From positions 1 to 49,642 of the forward strand of contig NZ_NFJR01000016.1 in assembly GCF_002159975.1 (NCBI RefSeq): a stretch of DNA of 49,642 nt, read 5' to 3'. The position numbers and the translations under genes were made by a program. Origin of the DNA: Barnesiella sp. An22 (GTDB taxonomy: Bacteria; Bacteroidota; Bacteroidia; Bacteroidales; Barnesiellaceae). Positions 18,101 to 25,536 of the stretch are shown here, piece after piece; within the stretch, counting starts at the first letter, position 1; each line of letters starts with the position of its first letter. A model generated the notes under the pieces. The model did no database searches, was not told the DNA's origin, and saw only the letters and a program-made list of their open reading frames with translations.

Positions 18101-20853
18101 TGGTACCATTCGGTGGCTTTGAGTATGTTTTTCTGCACGCCGTCGCCCTCTTCGTAGATGAGGCCGAGGGTGAAGAGGCAGGTAGGCTCGTTGTTGCGGG
18201 CGCCCATCTCGTACCATTTGATGGCCTCCTTCATGTCGCGACGACAGCCGAAAGAGCCGTAGTAATGGTATTCGCCCATGTTTTTCTGGGCCTCGGTGTA
18301 GCCGTTTTCGGCGGCGAGTTTCATGTATTTGATGACTTGAGCATGGTCCTGCTCGACAAAGAGCCCCTTCATGTACATGAAAGCGAGGGAGTATTGGGCG
18401 TAGGCGTTGTTGCTTTGGGCGGCATTGGAGAACCAGTAGTAGGCCTGTTCGTAGTCGACCTCGACCCCGGTGCCGTAGAAGTAGATGTCGCCCAAGCGGT
18501 TGGCCGCCTCGGCTTCACCCATCTGAGCCGCTTGCAGCAGCGGGGCGATGGCCTCGGTGTACCGTTCGATGTCGCACAGGTCGATGCCACGTTGCAGAAA
18601 CTCGTGGCTGAGGCTCTGGGTCATGCCTGCCTGTCGGCCGGCCTGCTCGAACTTCAGGGCCTTCTGGTAGAGTTCGCTGGCCTGGGGGGCGGCATAGTCC
18701 TGGGGTGTCATCTTTTCGACGGCAATGCGCATGAGTCCCTCGTAGGCAATGTCGGCATGTTCGCCCTCGGCGATATGGGTCAGATAGGCGATGGCCTTTT
18801 CGTATCCGTTTTCCTGTCCCGACTGCATGTAGAGTTCGGCAATGGCCTTGATGGCGTCGACATATCCAGCCTCGGCCGCTTTCTGGAAATACTCCTCGGC
18901 CTTCTGCAGGTTGGGGCTGACTACCCCCTTGGCCTCGTAGTAGGCCAAACCCAGGAAGTAGTAGGCGTCGGGGATTTGCAGGGCCTCGGCCTTGCGGAAG
19001 TAGTCCATCGCCTTGAATTCGTCCATCTCGGTGCCGCGGCCGTAGAAGTAGAGCTCGCCCAGTTTGCAGAGGCAGATGCCGTCGTTGAGTTGGGCGCCCC
19101 GCTTGCACCAGTCGAAGAGTTCGCTCAGGCGGTCGGGGTCGTCCTGGATGTGGCGGATGACCTCGTGGATGGCATCGATGTCGTTGCGCTTGGCAGCTTT
19201 GATGTAGAACTCGAGCTCGCGGCCGGCGAAGGAGGCGGGGGCCTCTCCGCTCTCAATGAGTTGGGCTATCTTGAGGTAGGCGGGCGAGAAGCGCTGCTCG
19301 GCCGAGGCCAGATAGAGGCTCCAGGCCTTTGGCTTGTTGACCGGGGTGCCGAAGCCCCCTTCGTACATGGTGGCCAGGTAGTAGAGCCCGAGGCTGTCGC
19401 CCAGGTCGGCCGACTTGGTGAACCAGCGGAATGCCTGGGAATTGCCTTTGTTGTCGGGCATGTTGTAGTAGATGAGGGCCAACCCGTTCATGCCGTCGGG
19501 GTTCCCCATCTGCGCGGCACGGTAGTAGGCTTGTTGTGCCTTCTCGAGGTCCTGGTATTTCTCGTCGAACTGATAGAGAAGGCCCAGTTCGAAGTAGGCG
19601 TCGATATACTCCTTGTCGAGGGCGCGCTGTATCCACTCGAGTCGTTTGTCCGAGTTGCCCCGTTCCATCTCGAGGTAGGAGAGCTTGATCATCGACCACT
19701 CGTCGTCGCGCTCTTCGGCCAGTTGGCGATATGTCTTTTCGGCCTCTTCCCGGTTTATGGGCAGGCCGTAGCCGTTTTCCTTCATGTAGGCAATCTCGCC
19801 CAGGGCCATGATGTTGTTCTGGGCGGCGGCATTTTTGTAGTAGGAGAGGGCCGTGTCGTAGTTTTGCTCGACATGGATGCCGTTTTCGTACATGTTGCCC
19901 AGCAGGTATTGGGCGTAGGAGTTGCCTTTCTCGGCCGCTTTCTGGAACCATTCGTAGGCCTTCCCGTAGTCGCGCCCTTTCAGGCTGCCCCGATAGTAGA
20001 CCCTCCCCACGATGACCTGGGCGAAGTCCATGCCCTCTTCGGCATAGGGAAGGAAGGTATCCAGAATTTCGGGCCACAACTGGTAGCCCCGCACCTTGTT
20101 GCAGAGGATGTCGCAGAGCAGATGCTGAGCCTCGATGTTGTTGGCGACGGCCAGCTTCAACAGCATCTCCGAGGCCTCTTTGTATTTGTGGTTGCGGTAG
20201 AGCTTCACGGCCTCCTGGTAGATGGCCGGGCTGACTCCGCTGCCGGTGGCTGCCACCTTGTTGGGGCTCTTTCCTTCACCCCCTTCGGCCGCAGCGCTTG
20301 TGGGGCGGAACTCGGTCCGGAGCGGAGCTGGTTGGGGCTCGGGCTGACGCTCGCTGAGCAGTTGTGCCTCGAGTGCCTGGTCTATCTTCGAGTCAATGAT
20401 GTTGAGGATGCTCGTAATCATGTGGTCCCACTGGGCCTTGTCGTTGAGGTAGTTGCACAGGGGCTGCGTCTCCGAGGGGTGAATCTGCCGCTGGTAAATC
20501 CAGTCGATGATGCGCTTTGACTTCTCGGTGATGTTGCCGATGAGCAGAGGCACGATTTTCATGTCGTTCTGCTCGACCTGCTCCCGTATCCATACCAGTT
20601 CCTTGTTGACGATATAGTCCGACGAGACGAAGCTCTCGCTGATGAGCAGAATGGAGATGTGCGCCTGGACGATGTGGCTGTGAATCTCTTCGTCCCACTT
20701 TTCGCCGATGACCAAACCTTCGTCGAACCATATTTCGGCGTCGGGGCTGGTGTGGCGTCTGATGCGGGGAATGAGGTGAATATTACCGGGACCTTCGAGA
20801 ACCCACTCCTTGTCTTCGTGGGCATAACTGATGAAAATGCGAGCTTTAGCCAT
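15181..20853 (-). CDS. Giant TIR-domain protein with about forty Sel1-like repeats
   Basis: A 1890-residue protein with no signal peptide. Residues 1 to about 145 form a TIR domain: ARIFISYAHEDKEWV (strand A/box 1), AEIWFDEGLVIGEKW (BB-loop region), ISILLISESFVSSDY and NKELVWI, where Glu85 sits at the place of the catalytic glutamate of NAD-cleaving TIRs. A P/E/G-rich linker (about 165-210) leads into Sel1-like (TPR-type) repeats of about 36 residues (LGDMYFYGRGV..D..KA..YY.KAA..G type) running to the C terminus. By eye there are about forty. They fall into four blocks starting near residues 215, 720, 1130 and 1520. Acidic linkers precede the last two (QASPDEEQGVDPF and NTSEVEIPDKSDDE). Expected role: sensing or scaffolding by the solenoid and NAD hydrolysis or signalling by TIR, which is inference. 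GC content matches the core genes, so it need not be recently acquired. Confidence 0.88.
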   Translation of the reverse strand: MAKARIFISYAHEDKEWVLEGPGNIHLIPRIRRHTSPDAEIWFDEGLVIGEKWDEEIHSHIVQAHISILLISESFVSSDYIVNKELVWIREQVEQNDMKIVPLLIGNITEKSKRIIDWIYQRQIHPSETQPLCNYLNDKAQWDHMITSILNIIDSKIDQALEAQLLSERQPEPQPAPLRTEFRPTSAAAEGGEGKSPNKVAATGSGVSPAIYQEAVKLYRNHKYKEASEMLLKLAVANNIEAQHLLCDILCNKVRGYQLWPEILDTFLPYAEEGMDFAQVIVGRVYYRGSLKGRDYGKAYEWFQKAAEKGNSYAQYLLGNMYENGIHVEQNYDTALSYYKNAAAQNNIMALGEIAYMKENGYGLPINREEAEKTYRQLAEERDDEWSMIKLSYLEMERGNSDKRLEWIQRALDKEYIDAYFELGLLYQFDEKYQDLEKAQQAYYRAAQMGNPDGMNGLALIYYNMPDNKGNSQAFRWFTKSADLGDSLGLYYLATMYEGGFGTPVNKPKAWSLYLASAEQRFSPAYLKIAQLIESGEAPASFAGRELEFYIKAAKRNDIDAIHEVIRHIQDDPDRLSELFDWCKRGAQLNDGICLCKLGELYFYGRGTEMDEFKAMDYFRKAEALQIPDAYYFLGLAYYEAKGVVSPNLQKAEEYFQKAAEAGYVDAIKAIAELYMQSGQENGYEKAIAYLTHIAEGEHADIAYEGLMRIAVEKMTPQDYAAPQASELYQKALKFEQAGRQAGMTQSLSHEFLQRGIDLCDIERYTEAIAPLLQAAQMGEAEAANRLGDIYFYGTGVEVDYEQAYYWFSNAAQSNNAYAQYSLAFMYMKGLFVEQDHAQVIKYMKLAAENGYTEAQKNMGEYHYYGSFGCRRDMKEAIKWYEMGARNNEPTCLFTLGLIYEEGDGVQKNILKATEWYQRGANAGIPSCLYRLGMLMIEKEVAGETEKGFSLIQQAAEAGYSYAQNYMGKAYRFGWNVKVNPVRATNWFTKAAEQNLPDAMCNLGDMYSAEDGLTVDYEKALYWYGKAAEANHYRALTELGDLYYAGKGVERDFAKALEYYLKACDEGYPYAFYSVGFMYLRGQGTAPNREKAMEYLSQAAAMGNESAFQLLNQMEADQASPDEEQGVDPFAKQAYLDARQALEAKETERYVNLLTQAANLGYIQALNDLGDLYFNGESVPADMAKAYDYFAKASQKGSGYGSYSCGFMLLRGADEVPRDIDKGLAMLRLAVEQGYTAANRDLARYYDMLDTEEGARQALDYYQQYIEEYPKDASALIHIGLIYETGLGVPCDIELAKKYYERAAEYDETGQANNFLGGIYMNAEENDENERMAVYYLQKAIEQGDSNAMRRFCYYLHNGRGGLQPDSQREVALLTEASRRGNHQASFQLGLLFEGGIEGIEPNPEAAIRYYQLAADNGVEAAINKIGELYLFGEIVPANISKAIACFSTASDKGYGKSSYWLGRLHTDGIGQLEKDTRKAIEYYQKAIAQGFENAREWLEQLQQNLVDENTSEVEIPDKSDDELFNEAKEALDKAQFKTAFAYFSHLAEKGHAESFNQLGDMYFYGRGVAADETKALELYKQAAERDSVYGYFNLGFLYWNGPNEIHDPQLALQYLKKAAQRGYTYALGFIGDIYRNGPDEIRDYAEAKRYYQKGIDADEINAIKGMASLYMMGQGVPQNNAMAAFYLRKAADKGNAWAMYHLGRIYYFGEGVARNMKVALDYLQKAYDANYPEACCLLGLLYEQGTATAQNIELANKMYLRGCELGDSGSMRYLALNYLEGKGLPKDYKRACSYLAKAVEHGNMSARIDLARMFFYGQGTQQDPEKAYDLLEPCLNEKYGRAYQVLGEAFEYGLGVEQNYPQAKKLYQQALELGYEDAQQALDRLDKYC

Positions 20854-20932
20854 GGCATGTAAGATTTATCTGTTGTTGTATTATTCGATTGTTATAAATA
20901 GAGAGGGTGTGTGATTATGATATCTATCGTAA

Positions 20933-20940
20933 CAAAGATA
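20933..20940 (-). promoter_or_regulatory. Putative -7 box for the TIR-Sel1 gene
   Basis: The minus strand reads TATCTTTG, an exact match to the Bacteroidetes -7 consensus TAnnTTTG, about 80 bases before the ATG and downstream of the hexosaminidase terminator. No good -33 box was found at 19-21 bases. It supports separate transcription of the TIR gene. Confidence 0.45.
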
Positions 20941-20984
20941 ATTCTTTTCGGCTCCAGACCGTCGGGATGGCATTATGTTCTATA

Positions 20985-21018
20985 ACACAAAAGGCTGCCT
21001 GCGGGCAGCCTTTTGTGT
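20985..21018 (-). terminator. Rho-independent terminator of the GH20 gene
   Basis: A perfect 15-base inverted repeat (arms 20985-20999 and 21004-21018, ACACAAAAGGCTGCC with loop TGCG) gives a stem with a G+C core and an A/T-rich base. It starts 18 bases after the hexosaminidase stop on the minus strand. It separates this gene from the TIR gene. Confidence 0.85.
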
Positions 21019-21035
21019 AGAATTTATGGAGGAGC

Positions 21036-23255
21036 TTATTGGGCCTCTTTGCGGATAAATACCAGTCCCGAGGTGTCGTTGCCGCCTTCGCCCCAGGCTT
21101 CGACTTCGATGAAGAAGGGGGTACCGGCCTCGAACGCGTCGACCGAGAAACGGTATGCGGTGGTACCATCGTTCGAGTCGGAGGTCGACGATTGGGCTAC
21201 CTCGGCCAGCAGTTCGTCACGTTTGTAGAGTTTCAGTCCGCCCAGTTGCAGCGAGTTTTCGCCCTTGGTAGGAATGAAGGTGATGACGTAGTCGCCGTTC
21301 CCGGCAATCTTGCCCGTGCACTCGAATCTCCACGGGGCCTTTTGGGTCTGGACGATGAGGGGTTTCCATTCGGCGGTGAACTCGCCGTACGGCTTGTAGG
21401 CTGAGTAGTCGGGGGCAAAGTAGATGGGCAGCGAGTAGTGGGTGTCGGTCACTACGGTGATGGCGTGGAAGTCGCTCTTGTCGGCTACCGTTACCGGGCC
21501 GGTGTAGATGGGCGAGTGTACCGTGGGATAGGAACCGTCGGTGGTGTAGCGTATGACAGCCTGGTCGATGGCCGGAGTCAGGGTGAATCGCAGGGCTCCG
21601 TTATCGACCGTCTCCATCTTCTCGATATGAGGTTCGGGTACGCGGTAGTGGCACCCCTTGGCATCGAGCCGGGCAAAGTGAGTGGCCAGGCGGTAGCTGA
21701 AGTCGGGGTAGTTGCGGGCGGCTTGCGGGGTCCAGGCTACCTCGGAGAGGGCGAGCAGACGGGGGAAGGTGAGGTATTCGGCATAGTTCTCAGACCGGTT
21801 CTCGTCGAGGCAGTCAATCTCTTGCAGCACGGTCCCGTGGATGAACTGGTCGCTCCAGAAGCAGCCTTGCACACCGAGTACGGTCGACTCGGGGGAGTAG
21901 TCGTTGACCTCCATGCCGTAGCACTTCTCGACCGAAATCGGGGGCATCCAGGTGGCCGCTTTCACCTCGCCGGGAGTCGAGCTCTCGGGGAAGTCGAAAT
22001 ACATGTGCGTGGCCGGTGAGAGTATGGCCTTGTGTCCGGTCTTGGTCGCCTCGATGGTGTCGGCCACATTGTGCCAGAACACCCCTACGACAGGCGTTTT
22101 TACCTCGCCCCGGAGCAGAATCTCTTCCCACCCTACGACGGTGCGGTTCTTCTCTTTCATCATCTCGGCCACGACATTGGTCAGATAGCCTTGCAGGTCC
22201 GAGGCCTTTTTCAATCCTTCTCGCTGGATGATTGCCTGGCAGTGGGGACACGATTCCCACCGCACATAGTTGGCCTCGTCGCCGCCGATGTTGATGTAGG
22301 CGCTGGGGAAGAGAGCCACCGTCTCGTCCAGAATATCGCGCAGGAACTGGATAGAGCTCTCTTTGCCCACACACAGCAGGTCTTTGCTGATGAAGTGTTG
22401 CGTGGGGACCTCGTGTTGCAGGCCGGTGCAACTGAGCCAGGGGTAGGCCACGATGGCCGACAGGATATGGGCCGGGAACTCAATCTCGGGGATAATCTCG
22501 ACATTGCGCACCTGGGCGTAGGCAATCAGCTCCTTGATATCTTCCTGGGTATAGTATCCGCCCAGACGCTTGGCATCGGTACCGGCCCAGGCTCCCACCT
22601 CGGTGAGGCGGGGATACTTCTTGATTTCGAGGCGCCAACCCGAGTCGTCGATGAGGTGCAGCTGCAGTTTGTTGAGTTTGTACATGGCCATCATGTCGAT
22701 ATACTTCTTTACAAAATCCTTGTGGTAGAAGTAGCGGGCCACGTCGAGCATCATGCCCCGCCACGGCCGGTTGGGGGCATCGTATACCGTCACGGCCGGA
22801 GCCGACCACACGACATCGTGCTGGCGACGGTCGCTGTACACCTCGGTCGGGAAGAGTTGCAGCAACGTCTGTATGCCGTAGAAGACACCCCCGCGGTCTT
22901 CGCCCGTCACGGTGATGCCCTTGGGGGTCACAGTCAGGCGGTACCCTTCGGGGTGGCCCACCTCGCCCGGTTTCAGTTCGAGGCGGATGGTCGCCTTGCG
23001 GGCCTCGGGTTTCAGCGTCAGGTCCCAGCCGGTCGACTGACCGAGCAGCTGTTGCAGATATTCGGCCTGCTCCTCGAGCGCGGCATCGTAGCCGATGGTC
23101 GCTTTGGCGGTGAGCACGAAGTGGCCTTCGCCCTCTTCGACCCGGAGCGGTTTGGGTATCAGGTTGAGTTCGCCGGCCCAGGCCGTTGAGAGGGAACAAA
23201 TGGTTACCAGCAGGGCTACCAGTCGTTTCCCTCGTAGAATGATGTCATGTTTCAT
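21036..23255 (-). CDS. Secreted beta-N-acetylhexosaminidase, glycoside hydrolase family 20
   Basis: A 739-residue protein starting at ATG 23255 (MKHDIILRGKR); a GTG two codons upstream is also in frame. Order: signal peptide (LVALLVTICSLSTAWA); GH20 N-terminal domain (about 25-150); (beta/alpha)8 catalytic domain (about 160-510) with HLIDDSGWRLEIKKYPRLTE and the catalytic Asp-Glu pair in INIGGDEANYVRW near residues 324-330; a chitobiase-type C-terminal domain (ITVVTDTHYSLPIYF); and a final beta-rich carbohydrate-binding-like module. It releases terminal beta-GlcNAc/GalNAc from glycans such as mucin or host N-glycans by substrate-assisted catalysis in the periplasm or outside. No lipobox and no type IX sorting tail is seen. 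It has its own terminator; no SusC/D pair is adjacent. Confidence 0.94.
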   Translation of the reverse strand: MKHDIILRGKRLVALLVTICSLSTAWAGELNLIPKPLRVEEGEGHFVLTAKATIGYDAALEEQAEYLQQLLGQSTGWDLTLKPEARKATIRLELKPGEVGHPEGYRLTVTPKGITVTGEDRGGVFYGIQTLLQLFPTEVYSDRRQHDVVWSAPAVTVYDAPNRPWRGMMLDVARYFYHKDFVKKYIDMMAMYKLNKLQLHLIDDSGWRLEIKKYPRLTEVGAWAGTDAKRLGGYYTQEDIKELIAYAQVRNVEIIPEIEFPAHILSAIVAYPWLSCTGLQHEVPTQHFISKDLLCVGKESSIQFLRDILDETVALFPSAYINIGGDEANYVRWESCPHCQAIIQREGLKKASDLQGYLTNVVAEMMKEKNRTVVGWEEILLRGEVKTPVVGVFWHNVADTIEATKTGHKAILSPATHMYFDFPESSTPGEVKAATWMPPISVEKCYGMEVNDYSPESTVLGVQGCFWSDQFIHGTVLQEIDCLDENRSENYAEYLTFPRLLALSEVAWTPQAARNYPDFSYRLATHFARLDAKGCHYRVPEPHIEKMETVDNGALRFTLTPAIDQAVIRYTTDGSYPTVHSPIYTGPVTVADKSDFHAITVVTDTHYSLPIYFAPDYSAYKPYGEFTAEWKPLIVQTQKAPWRFECTGKIAGNGDYVITFIPTKGENSLQLGGLKLYKRDELLAEVAQSSTSDSNDGTTAYRFSVDAFEAGTPFFIEVEAWGEGGNDTSGLVFIRKEAQ

Positions 23256-23724
23256 AAGCACTTTATGGTTTTTAAATTTGAAAAATCGGGAGATAACGGT
23301 ATCGTGTAGAATGTTTTTCAGATGATATTAACTTGTTGTTTCTTATGGATTTACGTTTGTATTCTTTCTTGCGGGGCTTTCTGAGCAAGTAAAGATACGT
23401 AAATATTTTTATTCCCCACGCATCGGTTGGGGAAAAATGGGAACAGGTATATTATGATGCGGCATTTCTTTTCTGATATATGTGGTGTAGATAGGGGTGG
23501 TAGAGGTGTATTGGGAGTGCATGAATTGGAGAAAGGGGTGATGGAAAAGTGGGCAATATGGCTTTTGTTAACCGTATTTAACTGTTGTAAGAGAGATAAT
23601 GGTGACGATTAGACTTATATTTAACAACCATAAAATTATTTGAATAGCGGGGGCACAAGACCGGAAAAAACGGCGGAAGTCTGACTGTTGAATCATCTAT
23701 GGATAAAACCTTAATTTTATAATC
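23256..23724. other. Intergenic region between divergent GH20 and DUF262 genes
   Basis: This 469-base stretch has no convincing gene. A 61-codon frame at 23427-23612 has a non-ATG start and no recognisable product. There is a short inverted repeat TTCCCCA/TGGGGAA (23412-23418 / 23428-23434). A TATCTTTA sequence on the minus strand (23390-23397) is one mismatch from a -7 box for GH20. Otherwise the region looks like two promoter zones. Confidence 0.5.
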
Positions 23725-25536
23725 ATGTCGATTTTGAATCTGAAGTATCCTGAAGCAAATTTTCTTGAGAACTTGAGAAATAGGTTCGATGAGGAATTTC
23801 CCGGTGTAGTGGTTGGGAAGATTCAGTATTGGGGGAATGCTCGTTATTATCATCACTATTATATACAATTTACGCCTGCGAATTTTTTACCGGGTATTCA
23901 TTTCGAATATTATGTACAGAATAGGGTGGGTAGACTTGAATTTCATTTGGAGCCTGACCCGAACAATGATGAGCAGTGCCGTTTGTATAGGGATATGGGT
24001 ATATCGTTGATGCATGGTCTTTTGGACCAGGGTGTCGAGTGGAATCCACAACTTGAATCTTTCTGGCTTAAAGACTGTCGTATCGATAGCCTGGATTCTT
24101 TGCTGAAGAGTTACCAGGAATTGAGTTGCCTGGTGGAACCTTTGTTGGCGAAATCGCTTATGGCCAATCGTGAAATCAAGTTAGAGCTATTGTCGTATCC
24201 CAAACAAGAGACCGGACATGTAGCGTTAATAGAACGAGGGGAGGACGTTTCGGTGAGGATCATGAATCTGGCCGAGGTTATGAAACTCGACCTGTCTCTT
24301 CCCGACTATCAGCGTGACTATTGTTGGGAAGATAGAAATATCACCGATTTATGGAACAGTCTCCTGAAGATAGAACCGGATAATCCATTTCACTTGGGAA
24401 CTGTTATTCTCCACGATAACCAGCAGCATTATGATATTATTGATGGCCAGCAACGGTTGATAACGCTTACCCTTATTCTTCTGGCTTTGGGCTATGACGA
24501 TTATTTGCCGCTGCTGAACGAATCGTACGAGTCGGCAGAGGCTCAAGACCACATAGCTAACTGTAAATATGTAGTGAAGATTCTGGTACAGTCATGCAAG
24601 AATCGTGAAGCTCTGCTCGACAAGATAGCCCGTCAGGTTTCGTTTGCCGTGCTTGTAGTCAGTGAGGCTAATCTGGATCTTGCATATACCTTCTTTTCGA
24701 ATCAAAACTCAAAGGGCGTGCCATTGACCGATTTTGACCTGCTGAAGGCTCATCATTTACGATTTATTGCTGACGAAAAGCAGGCCGAGCATGTGGCTGT
24801 CAAGTGGAACAAGATATTGCAGCTGCCCCCTGTATATCACGATAGTAACGCCTTGTTCCGTACAATTGGAATACATATATACCGGTTAAGACGGTGGATG
24901 CGCAAAAGGGGATCAGCCGAGAATAGTTACCGATATATACAGCATGAATACCAGGCTGCACCCTCGATGCCCGATATTCCGCCGTTTGGAGAGCGGCTCG
25001 ATTTTTATGAAAAGATACAAGGGGGCACCCATTTTTTTATGTATGTAGAGACCTTCATCCAACGCTATGAAGATTTTGTGCGGGAACCGTTTGTTCAGGA
25101 AGTGAGGGATAGGCTGTCCTACGGCCCTTACGAGATATTTGCCGATACCCTGGCAACATTGCTATTCGGGTATTATCTTAAGTTTGGACGTTCCTATCTG
25201 GTCGAAGCATTCTTTTGTTTTTCTCAAATGATGGCTTTGTATCGGTACAATTCGGACCGGGTTGCCACTAACGGGTCTGGGGTGAGAGATTGGGCCATGA
25301 ATAGCGAATTTCTGCTTATGATCGACCAAGCCTCTTCTCCCACATTCTTTTTGGCCGAAGCTCTTGCCGCCAGTGAAAACAAGTTCCAGATAAACAGTGG
25401 ACTATATCTGCCGGAAACCAAAGGGGTGAAGTGGGGCATGTATGTGGCCCTTAGAAATATCTGGAACTATGCTTTGCCCTTGGTTTCGGATACGACGATA
25501 AGAAATAAAATTATAGAAGAGTATGGTATACAATAA
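23725..25536 (+). CDS. DUF262 (GmrS-like/ParB-fold) protein with N-terminal extension
   Basis: A 603-residue cytoplasmic protein. Residues 1 to about 165 form an unassigned domain (HFEYYVQNRVGRLEFHLEP looks beta-rich and faintly recalls DUF4268-type restriction accessory domains). The DUF262 domain starts near 185: LPDYQRDYCWE (about 192), the ParB-like catalytic DIIDGQQRLITL (about 240) and NSKGVPLTDFDLLKAHHL (about 330). The rest is helical and I see no HNH motif. DUF262 proteins are the NTP-hydrolysing halves of GmrSD, SspE and BrxU nucleases that attack modified phage DNA. Here the stop overlaps the start of a second DUF262 gene by 14 bases, so the two probably act as a pair. GC is lower than in the neighbouring core genes. 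Confidence 0.82.
   Translation: MSILNLKYPEANFLENLRNRFDEEFPGVVVGKIQYWGNARYYHHYYIQFTPANFLPGIHFEYYVQNRVGRLEFHLEPDPNNDEQCRLYRDMGISLMHGLLDQGVEWNPQLESFWLKDCRIDSLDSLLKSYQELSCLVEPLLAKSLMANREIKLELLSYPKQETGHVALIERGEDVSVRIMNLAEVMKLDLSLPDYQRDYCWEDRNITDLWNSLLKIEPDNPFHLGTVILHDNQQHYDIIDGQQRLITLTLILLALGYDDYLPLLNESYESAEAQDHIANCKYVVKILVQSCKNREALLDKIARQVSFAVLVVSEANLDLAYTFFSNQNSKGVPLTDFDLLKAHHLRFIADEKQAEHVAVKWNKILQLPPVYHDSNALFRTIGIHIYRLRRWMRKRGSAENSYRYIQHEYQAAPSMPDIPPFGERLDFYEKIQGGTHFFMYVETFIQRYEDFVREPFVQEVRDRLSYGPYEIFADTLATLLFGYYLKFGRSYLVEAFFCFSQMMALYRYNSDRVATNGSGVRDWAMNSEFLLMIDQASSPTFFLAEALAASENKFQINSGLYLPETKGVKWGMYVALRNIWNYALPLVSDTTIRNKIIEEYGIQ

Noticed and set aside
15300-20200. Periodic DNA similarity that could suggest a repeat array or CRISPR.
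   Set aside because: The period is about 108 bases and follows the 36-residue Sel1 repeat; copies differ at DNA level and there are no spacers.
15061-20520. An open plus-strand frame of 1819 codons opposite the TIR-Sel1 gene.
   Set aside because: It is the antisense shadow of the repeat gene: GC-rich, repeat-structured codons leave the opposite frame open. The minus-strand product has clear TIR and Sel1 domains, while the shadow has no recognisable domain.
22032-23189. Open plus-strand frame of 385 codons inside the GH20 gene.
   Set aside because: Antisense shadow of the hexosaminidase; no start site or family resemblance.
12326-23255. A polysaccharide utilisation locus made of the SusC-like gene and the GH20 gene.
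   Set aside because: No SusD gene, the receptor is cut off, and a 5.7-kb TIR gene with its own signals lies between them.
23427-23612. 61-codon frame in the GH20/DUF262 intergenic region.
   Set aside because: Non-ATG start, no ribosome site or similarity; probably chance in a promoter region.
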